Shown: positions 23,167 to 37,540 of the stretch, piece after piece
Layout of the letters: every line of letters begins with the position of its first letter
Position numbering within the stretch: position 1 is the stretch's first letter
Source of the DNA: Rhabdornis inornatus
Taxonomy: Eukaryota; Chordata; Aves; Passeriformes; Rhabdornithidae
NCBI GenBank assembly: GCA_013397075.1
Contig: VWZS01002669.1
Location: 1,274,217 to 1,338,216 of the forward strand
Reading direction: 5' to 3'
DNA length: 64,000 bases
Notes under the pieces: generated by a model
What the model saw: only the letters and a program-made list of their open reading frames with translations
What the model was told of the DNA's origin: nothing
Databases searched by the model: none
Translations under genes and position numbers: made by a program

Positions 23167-26100
23167 CTAGCTATACATGAAACATGCATGAAACAATACA
23201 TGCACATTCTTGCCAACAAATTTCACATATTTTTTGCTGGAGAGGGGAATTATTTCATAGTGGTTTTGAAAGCTAAGGCATCTGTACACCATTCCATTCC
23301 AGCAAAAAATCACTTTCTTTTTATTGATCTAGAGGTTTTCAGTTGCTCAGAAAAAGTAGGAGGCTGCAAAAATGTTAGCACAGGAGGAAAGGGAAACAAC
23401 AATTATGGCCACATTATTTGTGAATTGCACAATAAAATAAGGCTGATGTTGGTTCAACTTTCATTCTGGCATTTCTTAAAAATAGCTATAAATGAGAGTA
23501 CTGCACAAGCATAACGAAGATTTTGTTTATTTGGGTTGTTTCAAAGGAGGAATAAAAAATAAATAGCTATATAGTAGGAAAACTGCAGTGGTGGAACCGT
23601 GTGCATAGGAGAGAGGAAGGTGTGCTAATCAGCTTCATATCCTATGCTCAGATGCCTGAGAGAGCAGCTAAGTGATAATCCTTTCCTGTGCAGCACAGGA
23701 AGACATCACTTTCAATCTGGACATCAATATGAGAAGTATAATGACAATTCAGAGCTGGTGTTGATAATTAGAAAGCTAGAGGGACTGATGAGGAAATGGC
23801 ATCGATTAAAATTTGCATTTAGAGGACTTTGTCGGAGAGGATCACAGCACTGTGCTGGTGTTAGACCAACATTTTCAAAAGCAAGCATGAAGGGGCTGCT
23901 GTGCTCCTGGGGACTCTGGTAGTCAGCAGATTTTCTGAGCAGGTGTTCAACAAAGCCAAAGCCTGCTGAACACCCTTGTGTTAAATACTCTGGGAGGAAG
24001 TGGTGGGGATTTAGTTGAAGCACCAGACACATTACTTTTATTTGTAAAAACACTCAGGCAGCCACTTCGCTTTGTTTCCATCCAGGTGCCTCTGATTTAA
24101 ACAGCTCAAAGGCATAAATAACATGACAGGAATGAAGGGTCATTAGGATTATATAGACACTACTAATAGTTCAGCAGACTGTGTGCTTGGAACCTCTAAC
24201 AGAAAGACAAAACAAAACAAGCTCTCTTCCACTACTTCCCCTAAAACCTTAGGAATGAAAAAAATTGTCTGAATATGAATGGCACTGCAATAGATGAAAG
24301 AATGCAGAAAGAAAGAAGTGGCTATTGAGACACTTGCATGAAACTGAAATTGGAATTGCAATTCAAAGGGTAGTTACAGCTGCACAGTTACATTCACCAC
24401 CAAAGGCACCACCAAGGTGAAAAGAATATTGTGGACAGGGGAGATGCAGGTGTGCGATTACATATAAGATATATGCACACTCTCAAAATGGTGAGTGAAA
24501 GTCACTGAGAACTTTCCATGATTCTACCAAAAACTACTTGGAAGACAAACATTTACCAAAAGGATGAACTTGAGAAGGACTTGAAAAAATAAATAATTTA
24601 GGGATCAGCCAGGCTTCTGACAGATTTATGCTGTACATTCATGCTCCCATGGTTTCTCCTACCCCCACCAGAAAATACCTCCTGTTCCTCCCCTTGTTAC
24701 ACAGAGGTGCAGTAGAAATGTAAAGATTGTGCTGAGTGAGGAATGAATGCGAGTGCCTGGAACAAAGGGCAGGAGAGGACAGAAGGGCCCACATGTTTCT
24801 GGAAGTCAGATCAGTGGGTTGTCAGGACACCAGCAGACTGTGTGCAGTTTTTCACCCAAGTTAGGAGACAAAGGAGAGTGAGTAAATCCCAGTGATTCAC
24901 AGTGCTGGGACAGGATGGAGAGACTGATGGCTGTCAGCTTCTAAATGGTGTATAAAGGGCATATCCAAAATCAGCACATGGAGCTCATTGAGAAGACTGC
25001 AGAAACTGAAGAAAAGCTCAGCATGCAAATGCAAATCAGTTCAGCTAACAGAAGAAAGGAAATAATATGTGCTATAAAAATAGAAAGGTATTATAGAGCC
25101 TTTATATTGTTTTCCATGGCTTATTCTGTGGAATAACTAATTTGTATTAATGGAAATAAAGACATTGCAAAGCATTATGCGATAACCCTGGAGAAGGAGA
25201 GCTCAGCCTCAGCACACAAGTCCTTTGCAGTGAGATGGGACTTTATAACCTAACACAGGACCAAAGCAGCTGTGACTTAGGAATTAACTACATGTATCAG
25301 AAGATCTGGCACATAAAAAGACTTTCTGCTGCTGCTGTTAGTAATTACAGTTTGCTTTTATTTTGAAGCAGATGCATATAGGTCATTGCTTTGGTGAAAC
25401 ACATACTTCAGTAATAATTTTCAAATCTCTCAGGTTCTCATAATTTAACCACTGTTAATTATTTAGCAATTATGCTGATGAAAGGTTAAAAATTATTGCA
25501 GAGGCATTTCTTCAGTCAGGGAAAGGAGAAATGGTTTAAAATTATATCCTTGCCGTTGGTGCTAAATGGTAATGACATGCTATTTTTGTATTACTGGAAG
25601 TAACAGTTGATTGCTTAGAAACTTCAGCATTGGAAAGTGGTCTAGAAAAGTATGGTGAGCTAAATAACACACAAGCATTTCCACTGAGAGATTAGTATGT
25701 GGTAGAGGCCTACAGAAATACAGTTTACAAATTAATATCTTGATGATCACTGAAAAACCACAACATAAGGTTTATATGTTGGGGTTCAAATGTAAAGTAG
25801 GCAGAGATTACAGATAGGAGTGTTGATAGAAACTTTATCTTTCTAAGAAAGACCAAGGTGTATTTTCATGCATTACTAATGCAGCAAGTAATACCTATTT
25901 AAATGAAAAATGAAAGTGAGTTGTGTCAATAGTAGGTGTAGTATCTTAAAAATCATACCTGAAGTTCTGTTAAATTGCAAATTTTCTTCTCCTATTTTTT
26001 GAAATTTAGCATAGTTTAAGGAGCATAACTGCCACATCCTATCATCCATTTCAGATTGCAAAAATGAAAATGAAATCTATTTAATTTCACCCACAAACAA

Positions 26101-27968
26101 TAGCTAGTATTCAGGGTACATAGAAAAGCCTATATTTCATGATTTCTTCCCCTCTTTAAAGGAAAGCCAGGACAAATGAGCCAAGCCTCATGGCTCAAAA
26201 TTAATAACTCCAGAACATTTCAGAGTAAGAGCAAGAAAACATCTCAAAGCCATTAGAGATCCCTGTGAAGAATATCCTGTCAAGCACCCACATTTAGAAT
26301 GAGGAAGGTGTATTACAAGCACCTTTTCCAATTGCATACATGACCCCAGAGGAAAGTAGAGGGGAGAAACGTAACTGCTCACACAAATTGATCTCGGGTT
26401 GCCAATCACTTCTGGTGCCTCATTTTTGACATCATAATATCTCCACTGAAAGATAAGCCACTCTTTTGAGTATGGCAGAGGCATTTAACATAATTCTGCA
26501 TGCTATAAACAAGAGTGAGGCAATTGATGACCTCACACATGTCAAAAAGAGCTAGAGCATGTGTTCAAGCTGGGGTTAGAGGAGAGGTATCAGCACATAC
26601 AATCTAAGAACAAATTTGAAGATTCAATGATGCCTTGCAGTATACAGAAGTATATGGCAACATATGGAATTTCTCAAACATTTCTGAGTATTTATTAGAG
26701 CTTAGTATCAGAAGTTAACTGCAACATATTTTAGGAAATACCATGTTTATGAAGATAGGGAAATATAACCTTTCTGTCAGGTTTTTAGTGACAGCAAAAA
26801 TATATGAGTTCTAAGTTCAGAAGTTTCTAATAAACACCAGCTTAAATTTATACCCTGGAACTTGAAAATATAAAACTAAATTAACTAATTATTCCCATTT
26901 GCAAATGGCAGATGAACTTAAATATTAGAAAAATATTTCACTGTAGCAAGGAGGAAGAAGCAGTGAGGGAGAAGGGTTATTTAATATATAACCACTTCTT
27001 TCCAGAAGCATATGATATAATCCTTCTTTTTCATCTGTTGTGTTGGGCCCTGTGGCTGTGATTCTCATCCTGTGCTAGCACCTCAGCCTTGCAGGTTCCA
27101 GCAGCTGCGTTGGGGGGATGTGTTTCCCACACTGCTGAGGACAAGGCCCACAGCTTCTGAAGCTCCAAGGGTCCAAAGCTGACCATTATTTGCCATCTCT
27201 GCTGGTGGCTTTAGCCACTTGTCTTGGCCACCCTGTTACTCCAATTGGCCTTTGCAGTTCCAAGCTCACCTGAGTAATCACTGCTGCAGGCACCTGCTGC
27301 TCAGCCCCTCTGCTCTCAGCAAGTTTGCCAAACACGCAGGGCTGCACTGGGTTCTTTGCTGGTGAAAGAAGGCTTGCTAAATAGACTTCCTATCCTGCCT
27401 GGTCACTCTTCAATGTTTGTACCCTGAATCACATTTACCCAAGCTGATTTGTCCTCAGGTCCGCTCAGGATTGCACCTGCACAACTTCTCCCGTGTTATG
27501 ATGCATTTGCTTATTACAAAGAGAAATCCTCACCTTGTACAGCAGCAGCAAACTGTCTCAGATCCGTCCCTTTGCTCCTCTCCTGTTGCCAGATATTAAC
27601 AGCTCTCCTCCTCTTCTGGCAGGAAGGCAGCTCTTCCCTTCAGGCCACAGCCATCAGGACTGCATTTGTCTAAAATGAGAGAAAACTGTAGGCAATCTTC
27701 CTGGTTCTTTCTTGAAAGAGCAAAAGAGCAGATAAAAATAAATGGGTTGACTGAAACCTTCTGTGAACATAAACTGCGGTACAGATTAAGAAAGTAATTT
27801 CGGTCAAAATAGTAGAGTTTTGTTGCTTTTAATGAAAACTTTCTGCTGCATTTATATGAATAAGGGTCATTTCTTTTGAGCTGAGTTGTGTCTGTATTCC
27901 TCTGTGATTTCTAACATCCAGAGTTTCAGGACAAATATATTTCAACTGCACCATACCCTTCCTTTTCT

Positions 27969-28095
27969 GTTTGGGCTTTGTTTGGGGGTTTTTTGATTGT
28001 TTTTTTCTCATTGGGGTTTTCTTTGGTTGTTTTTTGTTTGGTTGGTTTTGGTTTTGTGGGGGGTTGTTTTTGTTTTGGGTTTCTTGTTTTTTGTA
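27969..28095 (+). repeat. G/T-rich low-complexity tract
   Basis: The plus strand is dominated by G and T, with G runs of 3, 5, 4, 6 and 3 separated by T-rich stretches. A second tract of the same kind lies at 28254-28317. The sequence is low complexity; the open frames through it encode only biased peptides and are not genes. Confidence 0.85.
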
Positions 28096-29987
28096 ATGTA
28101 TTAGACTACCCAAAGTCCCTCAAAGTTCTAATAGATATTTTTAAAATTTTTGTGTGCTTCTTCTCACAGCGATCATCAACTCTGAAGACATCCCTCATTC
28201 TTGCCAACGCTCAAAAACTCCCACCCATTTTTACTTTAGAAAACATTCTCACTTGAGGTTTGTGGTTTTGCAGGTTTTTGGTTTTTTTGCGGCATGGTTT
28301 GCTTGGGTTTTTTTGGGATACAACATGTCTGAAATCAAAACAGTTACCCATTATCTGGGAGATGTTAGACATTAGTGACTTGTAAGTAGCACTGTTGTTC
28401 TGGGACCATCTAAAGCACATACAGGTGCAAGCAGCAGTTTCAGTAGAGGTTTTTACATTATTTAAATTATCTGTGTAAACCTGTGTTAGAAGACATTTTC
28501 CAAACAACAAACTAGCAGCACCTGCTGAGAGGCTTCAAGGGTGAGGCAACATACCTAAAATGACTCCCATTTGTAGGAGCATGGAAATTAATGAACCTAT
28601 ATTCCAAGGAAAAATAAGCTCAGACCTCTATTTATCTTAAGCTTGCTATCCATGTGTCTCTGAAGGTCCCCAAGCCTATGAAATTAGCACTGCTGGAAAT
28701 CAGGAGAGCCATCAGTGTAGTCAGTTAGGAAATCCTCCTCCCCACAATCCTCAGAGCTAGGTTGGAGCAGATCTAAAGCATCCTCTCAACCCCAAATTAC
28801 TGTCTGAACATCAACTGCTAGTCAGCACTCTGGAAAACGTGCTATATGCTGTGAGTGGCTTCTAATCTACTTCTCTCTCCCCGCACACCCTATTCAAACA
28901 TTCTCTATTTGTCTCATAACACATAAAGCTTGGCTGCCTTCACAGTATAGGGGAGCTGAACCATTTCAAATGCCCACAGGACTTCCATTATTCTCCTTGC
29001 TCTTCTGCAATGATTAATGCTTTGGAAAGCACAGTTGCCCTGGGATGGCCAGAGCAAATACACGAATATCTGCAGAGAGCTGTAACCAGAGGCACGAGCA
29101 GAATCACTAAAGCTCTGCTGACTGCAGTGCCCAATCAATAACCCATGGCAAAAGCATCACATACAACATACTATAGGGCTGACAGTGGTATTGCTAGCGG
29201 CGGGATCCCTCTATGAAAATCCAGCTCTGGAGAATTTGGAATATTTGGAGGTTTGTTCTTCAAAGCACCACCTTGGTATCCACACAGTAGAAATTTGAAA
29301 GGGAATTTGTTAGATGCATTAATTTGGATTGCTCAGTCTCCACAAAACTGGAAGAAAAACTCTACTTGAAAATTAACATGAATATAAATCTTGATGTCAT
29401 TAAAAGGATTAAAAACATACATAAGATTTTTACACAGCATATCACTCCTACAGGAGTAAAATCCTATGTGCCAAAAGAGTTGTTAAACTGTACCCGCTAA
29501 ACAAAAATATGAATTACAGAGATGTAATTATTTTGTAAGATCCTTCAGACTCATATATTTGTCACAAATCTGTAATTTAGTAGCCAAGGACAGATGTAAG
29601 AGCCATTTTCTTTGGGGAGGACCTAAAGGTTGCTTTGAACCCTTGAGCTGCATTTGGGATCATACCATGGAAACTTATCTGCTTGTAGGCAAGGCACTTT
29701 TCAGTCTGGTTTCATGCAGCCTCATCCTAACAAAGATACACATCCCTGTGCATCAATGGCACATCAAGGCTTCATGGATTTTGATAGCATAATTTCAGCA
29801 GAAAACCTTAGACAATCCTTAGTGCGAAACTCAGTGACCACAGTGCTAGGTATGGGGCTTATGCATTCTGTAATTCTAGTGATTGTTTTTGTTTTCTCAT
29901 TTTCTGTTATTTTAGTCTCTTTCCTGATACCATTTTCTATTTGTCCTCTGCAAAGCTATTTCTGTCTGTCTGTGTTGCAAACTTCCC

Positions 29988-30125
29988 ACAATCTTTCTTT
30001 CCCTCTCTTCTATTCCTCTTTCTTTCTTTCTAGGTATTTTCTCAAATTTCTTCCTTTATAGTTTCCACATTTCTTCTCTCCTTAACTTGTGTTTTTTATC
30101 CTTTTTTCCCCTTTTTTGTTCTTCT
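29988..30125. repeat. Pyrimidine-rich (CTTT-type) tract
   Basis: The plus strand is a long T/C-rich stretch including TTTCTTTCCCTCTC and CTTTCTTTCTTTC. It ends in acceptor-like TTTCTAGG at about 30033 and continues T-rich to 30125. No adjacent exon is supported. Confidence 0.75.
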
Positions 30126-33100
30126 TAAGTCTCAGAGAGTTGTATGGCTACATCTTGAGCCCCTTTAAAAAGAATTCCTTCTTTGCCAGCTCTGTCTCTG
30201 CATAGGCCTTAACTATATCTCATTGCTTAGATGTTAATTCATTGTTAGCTTGTAGAGAAGCCAAGCACACTGATAAGTCAAACTCACAGATACAAACAAA
30301 GAAAACTCCAATTAGATTCTTTAGCTGTAACTAATAATTTAACACCACACTGATTAGGTTTTAATAACAGACTCCTGATAAGCACAAGTCTTCCTGGACA
30401 CCTCTTCTACCAGTTATCATTTGCTTGAAGTCTCCTCACAGTACTCACATTCTTTTCTGATAAGTGCATCATCTCTCTGAAACTACTGGCACTTCTACAA
30501 ATATATTTGCTCATGGAATGACAGCCACAAGCAATTCTGATAACACTAAATTAGCAGGAGACTGAGAATAATGTGCTTGTCAAACACCTTCCAGTCCCAC
30601 TCCCTTTCTCTGAGTGTTCAGGCAAGGGAATGTATTTTTTCCTCCTTTACTTTTCTATGATTTGCATTTTCATTTGCTAAGTGTATTACAATGTCCTGTT
30701 TATCTTGGACTGCAGCATCAAGATCTTTGAACATCTTATTCCCTCCAGTAATTTCCCAGGCAAGTATTTCCCCGCTGCACCTATTTGTTAAACAAAGACA
30801 AAAGATTTCTCTAATGTAGAAAAGTAGCAACTCTCCTCAGAGAAAGCCAAAATCTTTCTAAAGAATAATTAATTTCCTGGAAACAATTCAACAGAATGAC
30901 ATCCCGTGTGTGAACATGTATTAGCAAGAAACAAAAGTTTCAAATTGTATAAGCTCTCTCCTAGTTGATTGGAATAATCAGAAAAAACAAAAACAAAAAC
31001 AAAACAAACCCAGTTCAATGTATTTCAGGGTTCTTATATACCATCAGTTCATGCCCCCACCCAGGATTTCTGGAACTACTAAACCCTGAAAGACCTCTTA
31101 AATTGTCCCCCACTTCCAAGCACCGTATTCTTGGGGCTGGGGAGAAAGATTACCTTAATATTCAAACATACTTCAACCCAACCCTGCCCCCAGCAATGTG
31201 CTTATGATGACACATAACGTATTCTCTTGAGCTAGTGTTAGAAATAGCCCATTGTTTTGACTCCTCACTCACCAGAAAGAGCATGCAGGAGGCATGTATG
31301 CTTTTAGCTACCACCTCTCTGCTTGGTGCATGGTTTTCACTTTGTAGCACCATCCAAGAGGGCTTGCAGAGAGGCTTCAGCCTCTTGGGAACACTGCCCA
31401 ACCCTGTCCTTCAGTTCAGCCAATGCTGACTGGTTCAGCTCTCTTTAGTTCTGTGACAAAAGAGGCTCTCTTGGAGCTAATCCAAAATTTCTCTCATACT
31501 CTTCAGCTTCTGGAAGAACCTTCACTTTGTTTGGAGTCCATCTGGTTCTTCCTGTTGTGATGGCTCAAAAGCATCAGTAGAGAAGTGCTAAGATGAAAGT
31601 TGAAGCAGTTGAAGCTTTCTGAGGGCTGACTTTTATGTGCCAATAACTAAGAGCAGAGAGCACTTCTCTGTGGTTTTACCCCATCAGGAGTTCTGGGTAA
31701 ATAGTTTATGCAGATGGGCTAGCTCCCTTCCCATTATTCTTCCTTTCTGTGAAAGATGAGAGTCATGAAGATTCAGAGCATGGGACTTAAATGAAGTTTT
31801 ATGAAATGATATCTTTCTGCTTTAGAATAAAACCTGTCAGAAGGAAAAACAACCAAAAAAAATTACAGGAGTTAAAATTCCCACAGCTGCATCCAAGTAT
31901 TTTTTTAAATGTCATTATCCCTCCAGAGTTAGCCCAATGTTGATGATACTGCACAGAGGTGCGAAGTTCTTTAGCTGAATCACTCTGTTATCGGATGCCA
32001 TGTGCTCTGTGAAAACAAAGTTTTTGTTGATTCAAGGTCAGACAAATTCCATCAATATTTATCTCTTACTGACTTGTCCAGAAAGCGTCTCCAAGGTTTA
32101 AACTGGTCAACCACAGGTACATTTGAGTGCATTCTCTTAAATTGTCTCAAACATATACAGTGCTTGCTTCCCTTTCTCCACTTCAGCATCCTCGTGAGAC
32201 ATAAGCCTGCCTCCTCAGTATCCTCCCACCTTGTTCTGTATCACCACTCGTAATGTCAAGAAGCAGTTTCAGCTGTAGGATCCTGGGCTGAAAGAACAGA
32301 CTCTTATCCCGACATGGCTCTGCCTGCCTGTGAACAGCAGTTGCCACATTTCTTAGGGGGAAAAAACCTGATTTTTGTGATTCTGCTTAATGTCCTCTGA
32401 GCCATATGATTCTTTTTTAGGTCTTACTGCCCACTTATTTTTTCAGTTCAGTTTTGACTCTGTCGCTTCTTCCCTTAACATAAGCTATGAGCTTTTTGTT
32501 GCAAGTGTTTCTTAAGCCCACTTGTTCCACAAATTTTTTAGCAGGGCGCCAAGATTTTTTCAACTGTTACACTGCATACATTCTCTTTACCACTTTAGAA
32601 AAATACTGAGATTACTAGCTGCTTTATCTAATCTTATCTTTTTGAACCCACAACTTTGTAATCAAAGGTATTTGAAAAACAGCTGAACAGAGACCAGAAG
32701 CAAGGAATATTTGATTAGGGCTGGCACTGTGCAAATATAGCTGTACTTATTCTGGGCCAGATCCAGACTGAGTCTTGTGGATTTACAGGCTCAGCTCAGC
32801 CTGGTGATGTTTGTACCATATTGTCTTCCATGATATACAGACATGTTCTCCCTCACCTAGGCAGTATCAATAGCTGTGCACAGCAGCCCTTTCCTTGGAC
32901 AGGGCTTAGCCCTTGGACATAGCCCTTTCCTATATCCTCTTCTCCCCGCTTCACTTTCACAGTTGCTTTTGTGTCACTCTCTCGATACAGTGGCCACCCT
33001 TATTTTTCTGTACTTTTAAAACTCAGCCTGTCTGTTAACATTCTGTTGGGATGTCTGGGTCATTTCCCTTAAGAAACTCCTAGCCCAGGTTTCTGTTCTT

Positions 33101-34185
33101 TGGTCCTGTGCTGCACTGCCTGGACTGGGACACTCAGGGTCTCTTCCTGGTGCAGCTGTGTAGCTCCTGCTGGGCTTCCTGGCTGCTTCCTGGTTCTTAC
33201 TCTACCATCAGCAATAGGGAATGATTCCTCTCAGAAATATTCTTCACTGAATTTATTAAAAATGCCATAACCACTATTATTCATGGCAGAAAGATGTACC
33301 TACATGCTAGTCTGAACCACAGGAATTAATGGGAATATGAGTCCAGTGCTTGGCAGATTTATCATAATGGAAGCAATTTTAATCCCTCTTGAGCCAGTTT
33401 AACCAACACACAAAAGATTCTGTAGCTAATTAGCAGGCCTTTGTAGTATTCAGACCCAAATAAATATTAATGTGATGTCCTAAAGAATGAGTTTTATGTT
33501 CCTGAATCATACATTTATTAAGTCAAGACTTGACCTTTTTAGAGATTACACAGGCAAACTCCTTCACTCTCGGCAAACACAGGCAAAAATCGATCTCCTG
33601 CAAGCACTTCCTAAAAGAATTCAAATGCCACATCCTACACTTAATGGACACATTTGATTAAACTGAATACAAAAAGACAAAATAAATGGAACCATCCTAA
33701 CCTAGCTACAAAAAGTTAAGAATTAACACAATATCCACATCTTTGAAGTGACATTTATTAGTTTTGAATAATGTCAACAATTGCAATTCTTCTGTTCTTC
33801 CTACATTAATAGGACAATATATCTATATATAATTGCTGCTAAAAACCTACATTAACATCCTGCTGCAGATACAACGTCAAACACACCCAAATTAGTAAAT
33901 GCTAAAATGAAATCAATCAGTAGAGTGATCATTCACTGTCACATAAGCATTCTGCTATTTTCCTCCCAAACTAATGATCAGTAGGATTTTAACTCCTGCA
34001 CTTCACACACAGCTCCCTTACACAGGGAAGTAACTGATAGCAGAGACAGAAAACACCAGCATGGCACCCTGGCTGCCAAAGGGTGACAGGGAACAGGCAA
34101 GGGCTTGCTTGCTGTGGAGATTCCTGGCTACCAAGAGCCCGAGGGGGGCTCAGAGAAATGAATTCAGAAAGGACACTTGTGGCAC

Positions 34186-34238
34186 TTGAATAACATACTG
34201 TGAAGTATGTTATTGAATAACAATTACTTGAATAACAG
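34186..34238. repeat. Short hairpin with repeated TTGAATAAC motif
   Basis: AATAACATACT (34189-34199) and AGTATGTTATT (34204-34214) form a perfect 11-bp inverted repeat with loop GTGA. The motif TTGAATAAC occurs three times in direct orientation within the interval. It looks like a local template-switch or slippage product. Confidence 0.85.
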
Positions 34239-37200
34239 TAACTGTGAAGAGCCATGAAAATGAGCTGAGAGATTTCATTTTGCCCAGAGAGCCACCTGCA
34301 TTACATTCCTATAAAACTTTGGCTAAAGCTCTGGAGTGCTGTACTGACAAAAGCAAAGAGAAACTGCCAGCATCCATGGGCAGAAGTGATAAGTGCCACT
34401 TATCATTGGCCAGTGATAAGACTCATGATCTACACAGAAGTATTTACAGAAGCTCACAAATTGAGGGTTCATGGTCTTGTAACTTCTGGCCTACCCTGTT
34501 TCAGCAGAAGTGTGCTACAAAGTCCCACCACAGGTGCAGCCAGGTGTGACAAGACTGCCTTATGTCATATTCAATAAGGTATAAATCCCTACCAGAGGTA
34601 GTCCTGTGGTGATTGATCCATTTGAGAATAATGCATTCCTCCCAAATACTTTCTACCATTACCTGAAAAAATTTGGGATAAGAAAAAACTTTTATCTTTT
34701 ATCAGGCCATCATTGCTTTCATTATTTTTCTTTTTTTACTGAAAGACTTCTTTCCCTAAAAAGAAAGACCATCACAGTAATCAAATATGCCTATTGCACA
34801 TCTGCAGCAATACTGCTACAGTTACTTAGCAACCAGTAAGGATTAAAAAAAGAAATTATGTAAAGGAAGAGAAAAATTAGAAGCAAATTGAGCTGAATAA
34901 AAAGAAAGCAAATACCATATTAACATTCAATGTGCATAAATACATGGGGCAGTCTTTGCTGCATGCATCACCCACTGCTGAACATTGTTAAATCAGCTCC
35001 TATTACTTAAAATCAAAGCTCAGTCTAACTTAGATTTGAATATGTGCTATGTAGAATCTTCTCAGTATATCCTCTGTTTCATATTAGGGGCAGAAAGATG
35101 CAACAAAATGAAGAATGGTATGCTGACCAAAATGCTTTTGGAGGTAAGTACCATCCCTGTCACTGAGAAGACAAAGCAACCTCAAGAGAAATAATTTACA
35201 AGGAGTGAAATTCTGCTCCCTCTATTGAAAAAGAATAACCACAAACATTCATGGGCTTTCTGGAGGATTGGAAACTCGGCTACTGCAGAAGGAAGCACAG
35301 AGACACCTCTGCTGGCAAATGAGTTTCATGCACACTGTCAAAACCTGCTGACTTGGACAAACACATCCTCCCCTTCTCGCATGACTGGATCCCTCCTCTT
35401 CTTCACAGCTCCCTACCAGCTCAGGCAGAACTTAAAGCTTTCTTTGATTTATTTTAAGAGGTGAAGATTTCATATATGTTCTGGCATGGAGAAAACATAA
35501 TAAAATTTCTATATGTTTGCAAATCCAACATAAATTTTTGACCTGACTTTTATAATTTAGGGAGGAATTAATCACAGTTTGAAAGAAATTACAGTCTTTA
35601 CTGAAAGTAATGATGCTATGAATTATCACTCAGATTCTCAGCAGGAGGTAATTATGTTTATGGTAATTTGAAAAATGTAGCACTGCAGTTTTCTTTATAA
35701 GTCAGCAGTGTTCCCTCAGGAGGCCATATTATATATATATCACCTTCCAGTGCAAGGAGAGTCTTAAGTATAAGATATCAGAGGCCAAAATTGGTTTCTG
35801 TACTTAATTATTACATTATTTCTTACATTACATTTCAGCAAAAGTGCTGGCAGTTACAAGTCATTAATAGTTTTCTGTGGTATCGAATGCATCAAAATGA
35901 AGGAAATTAGTATTTCATTTCATGTTTTCCACTGAAATACTCTTTTTCCAATAAAACCCACACATTTGCTGGGCTCTGCTTTCAAATTTGTTCACAGGTA
36001 AAACCAGTTCAACATAAAACATCCCTCAAAACTCTCCATTAACTTAATTTTTTTCAAGATTTTGAAACAAAAGTCCGCAGTGTTTAATGTGGTGCAAGTC
36101 TGCCACTATCATATTCTACATTTCCATAAAACAAGCTTTTTCTTGACAAATGCAAGAGAGAAATTCAAGGGTCTTTTTCAAGTAATCAAAGAGAGAGAAA
36201 AGTAAGGTCAAAAAAGGATGGTGAGCTGGGCTTCTCTTGGTCTTAAATTTAAGTACAAGCATTTTAAAGGGAATGTGTGTTCATTTGCACTTAGCAGAAT
36301 AAACCCTCTCCTAAGCTGCTGCTGCTAAACAAGTACCCAGCATCGATTTCTGCCTGCTGCTCTTAGCCCAGCCCAGTGCTGCCAAAAGAAGCTCTCATTA
36401 TCTTTGGACTTTATAAATGGCAGTTTCCTCCACAGCTTGTCCTGGAGAGCAAGGAATGCCACACAAAGTTTCAACAAGGGGTAAACTTGTGGTTTACAGT
36501 AAGCAGAGGAGTTGAACAGGACTGCAAAAGCTTAGATGGAAACAGGAGCATTTTAAGAGGTTCGAATGAGGAATATCAGTGCATAACCATCTCTTCATTC
36601 AGTCTTTGAACACTGCAAGAATTGTCACCGAGGTAGTGTAGGTGTGAAAGGCTGACTTGCAGTGGCAAACATGAAAGTCTTGCTGTCAGACTGAACAGGG
36701 CAGATGGAGTCCTTCACAAGAGGCACCAGCAGCTGACAGATTGACTTTCAGTGATCATCTCAGTACCACACACCTCTAGCCACTTGAGAGGGAGATCTTT
36801 CTTATGATTGCATCTTTGTTCAAATCATACATTTACTACCTTTCCAACATCATCATAGGAAGCTTTTTCTCAGAATTTTTATTTTCCCTTTTGTTATTTG
36901 AGGCTGGATTTTTCAGCTGAAAGGCCTGAAATTCAGTTATATTTAATTCCAAGAAAACAGAAATAGACCTCCATATAGCAGGTAAATAAAGTATGAGTAC
37001 CTAGTGGGAAAAAGGTGCTTTCTCTGGACTACTGAAGCGCAGAGAATGGTTTGAGTTCTGGGCTGGTTTTCTGCCAGTCATGTTTAAAACCAAGACTACC
37101 TGCAGCTGGTTTTCCTCCTGCTCTTTAGAGTTCATTATCTCTTCTTCACATCTCCATGCCTCACTCCAAACCTTTAATTTAGAGAAGGATACAATAGACT

Positions 37201-37435
37201 GTTAAATTTTCCTACTTACTTTGGGATGATAAGGTTTGATGACTCCAGAAGCAGTAGGAAGAATCCCAAAAGCTGAATGGGCAAAACCAGGCAGGTCTTT
37301 CTGGAAAAAATATGAGCTCATGATAGAGTAGTTACATGGAGTGCCATTTCTATTATTACCTATTGTCCTCTATTCTGTCCAGTTCATTTCCCTCCAGAGG
37401 CCCTGCAGCAGTTTCTTACATCAATTTATTTGTCA

Positions 37436-37540
37436 TATGCCTAAACTCTAGGTTTTCTGGGACAAGATCATCTTTTCTGTGTGCAAGCAATCACGACGAC
37501 AGTGAAGGCCTGATTGCTGACTCAGACCACTTGAAATAAA
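37436..37540 (+). mobile_element. Possible ancient L2-like 3' tail
   Basis: The order GCCTAAACTCTAGGTTTTCT, GGGACAAGATCATCTTTTCT, then GCAAGCAATCACGACGACAG and a final ACTTGAAATAAAAGTATTGG follows the tail shared by many old amniote L2-type elements (TAAGCTCTTTGGGGCAGGGA..., then CAC-rich text, then AATAAA-rich end). The match is weak and made by eye. Confidence 0.35.

Noticed and set aside
27829..28256. Overlapping open frames rich in Lys/Asn/Gln or Phe/Gly
   Set aside because: They are direct translations of the G/T-rich low-complexity tract.
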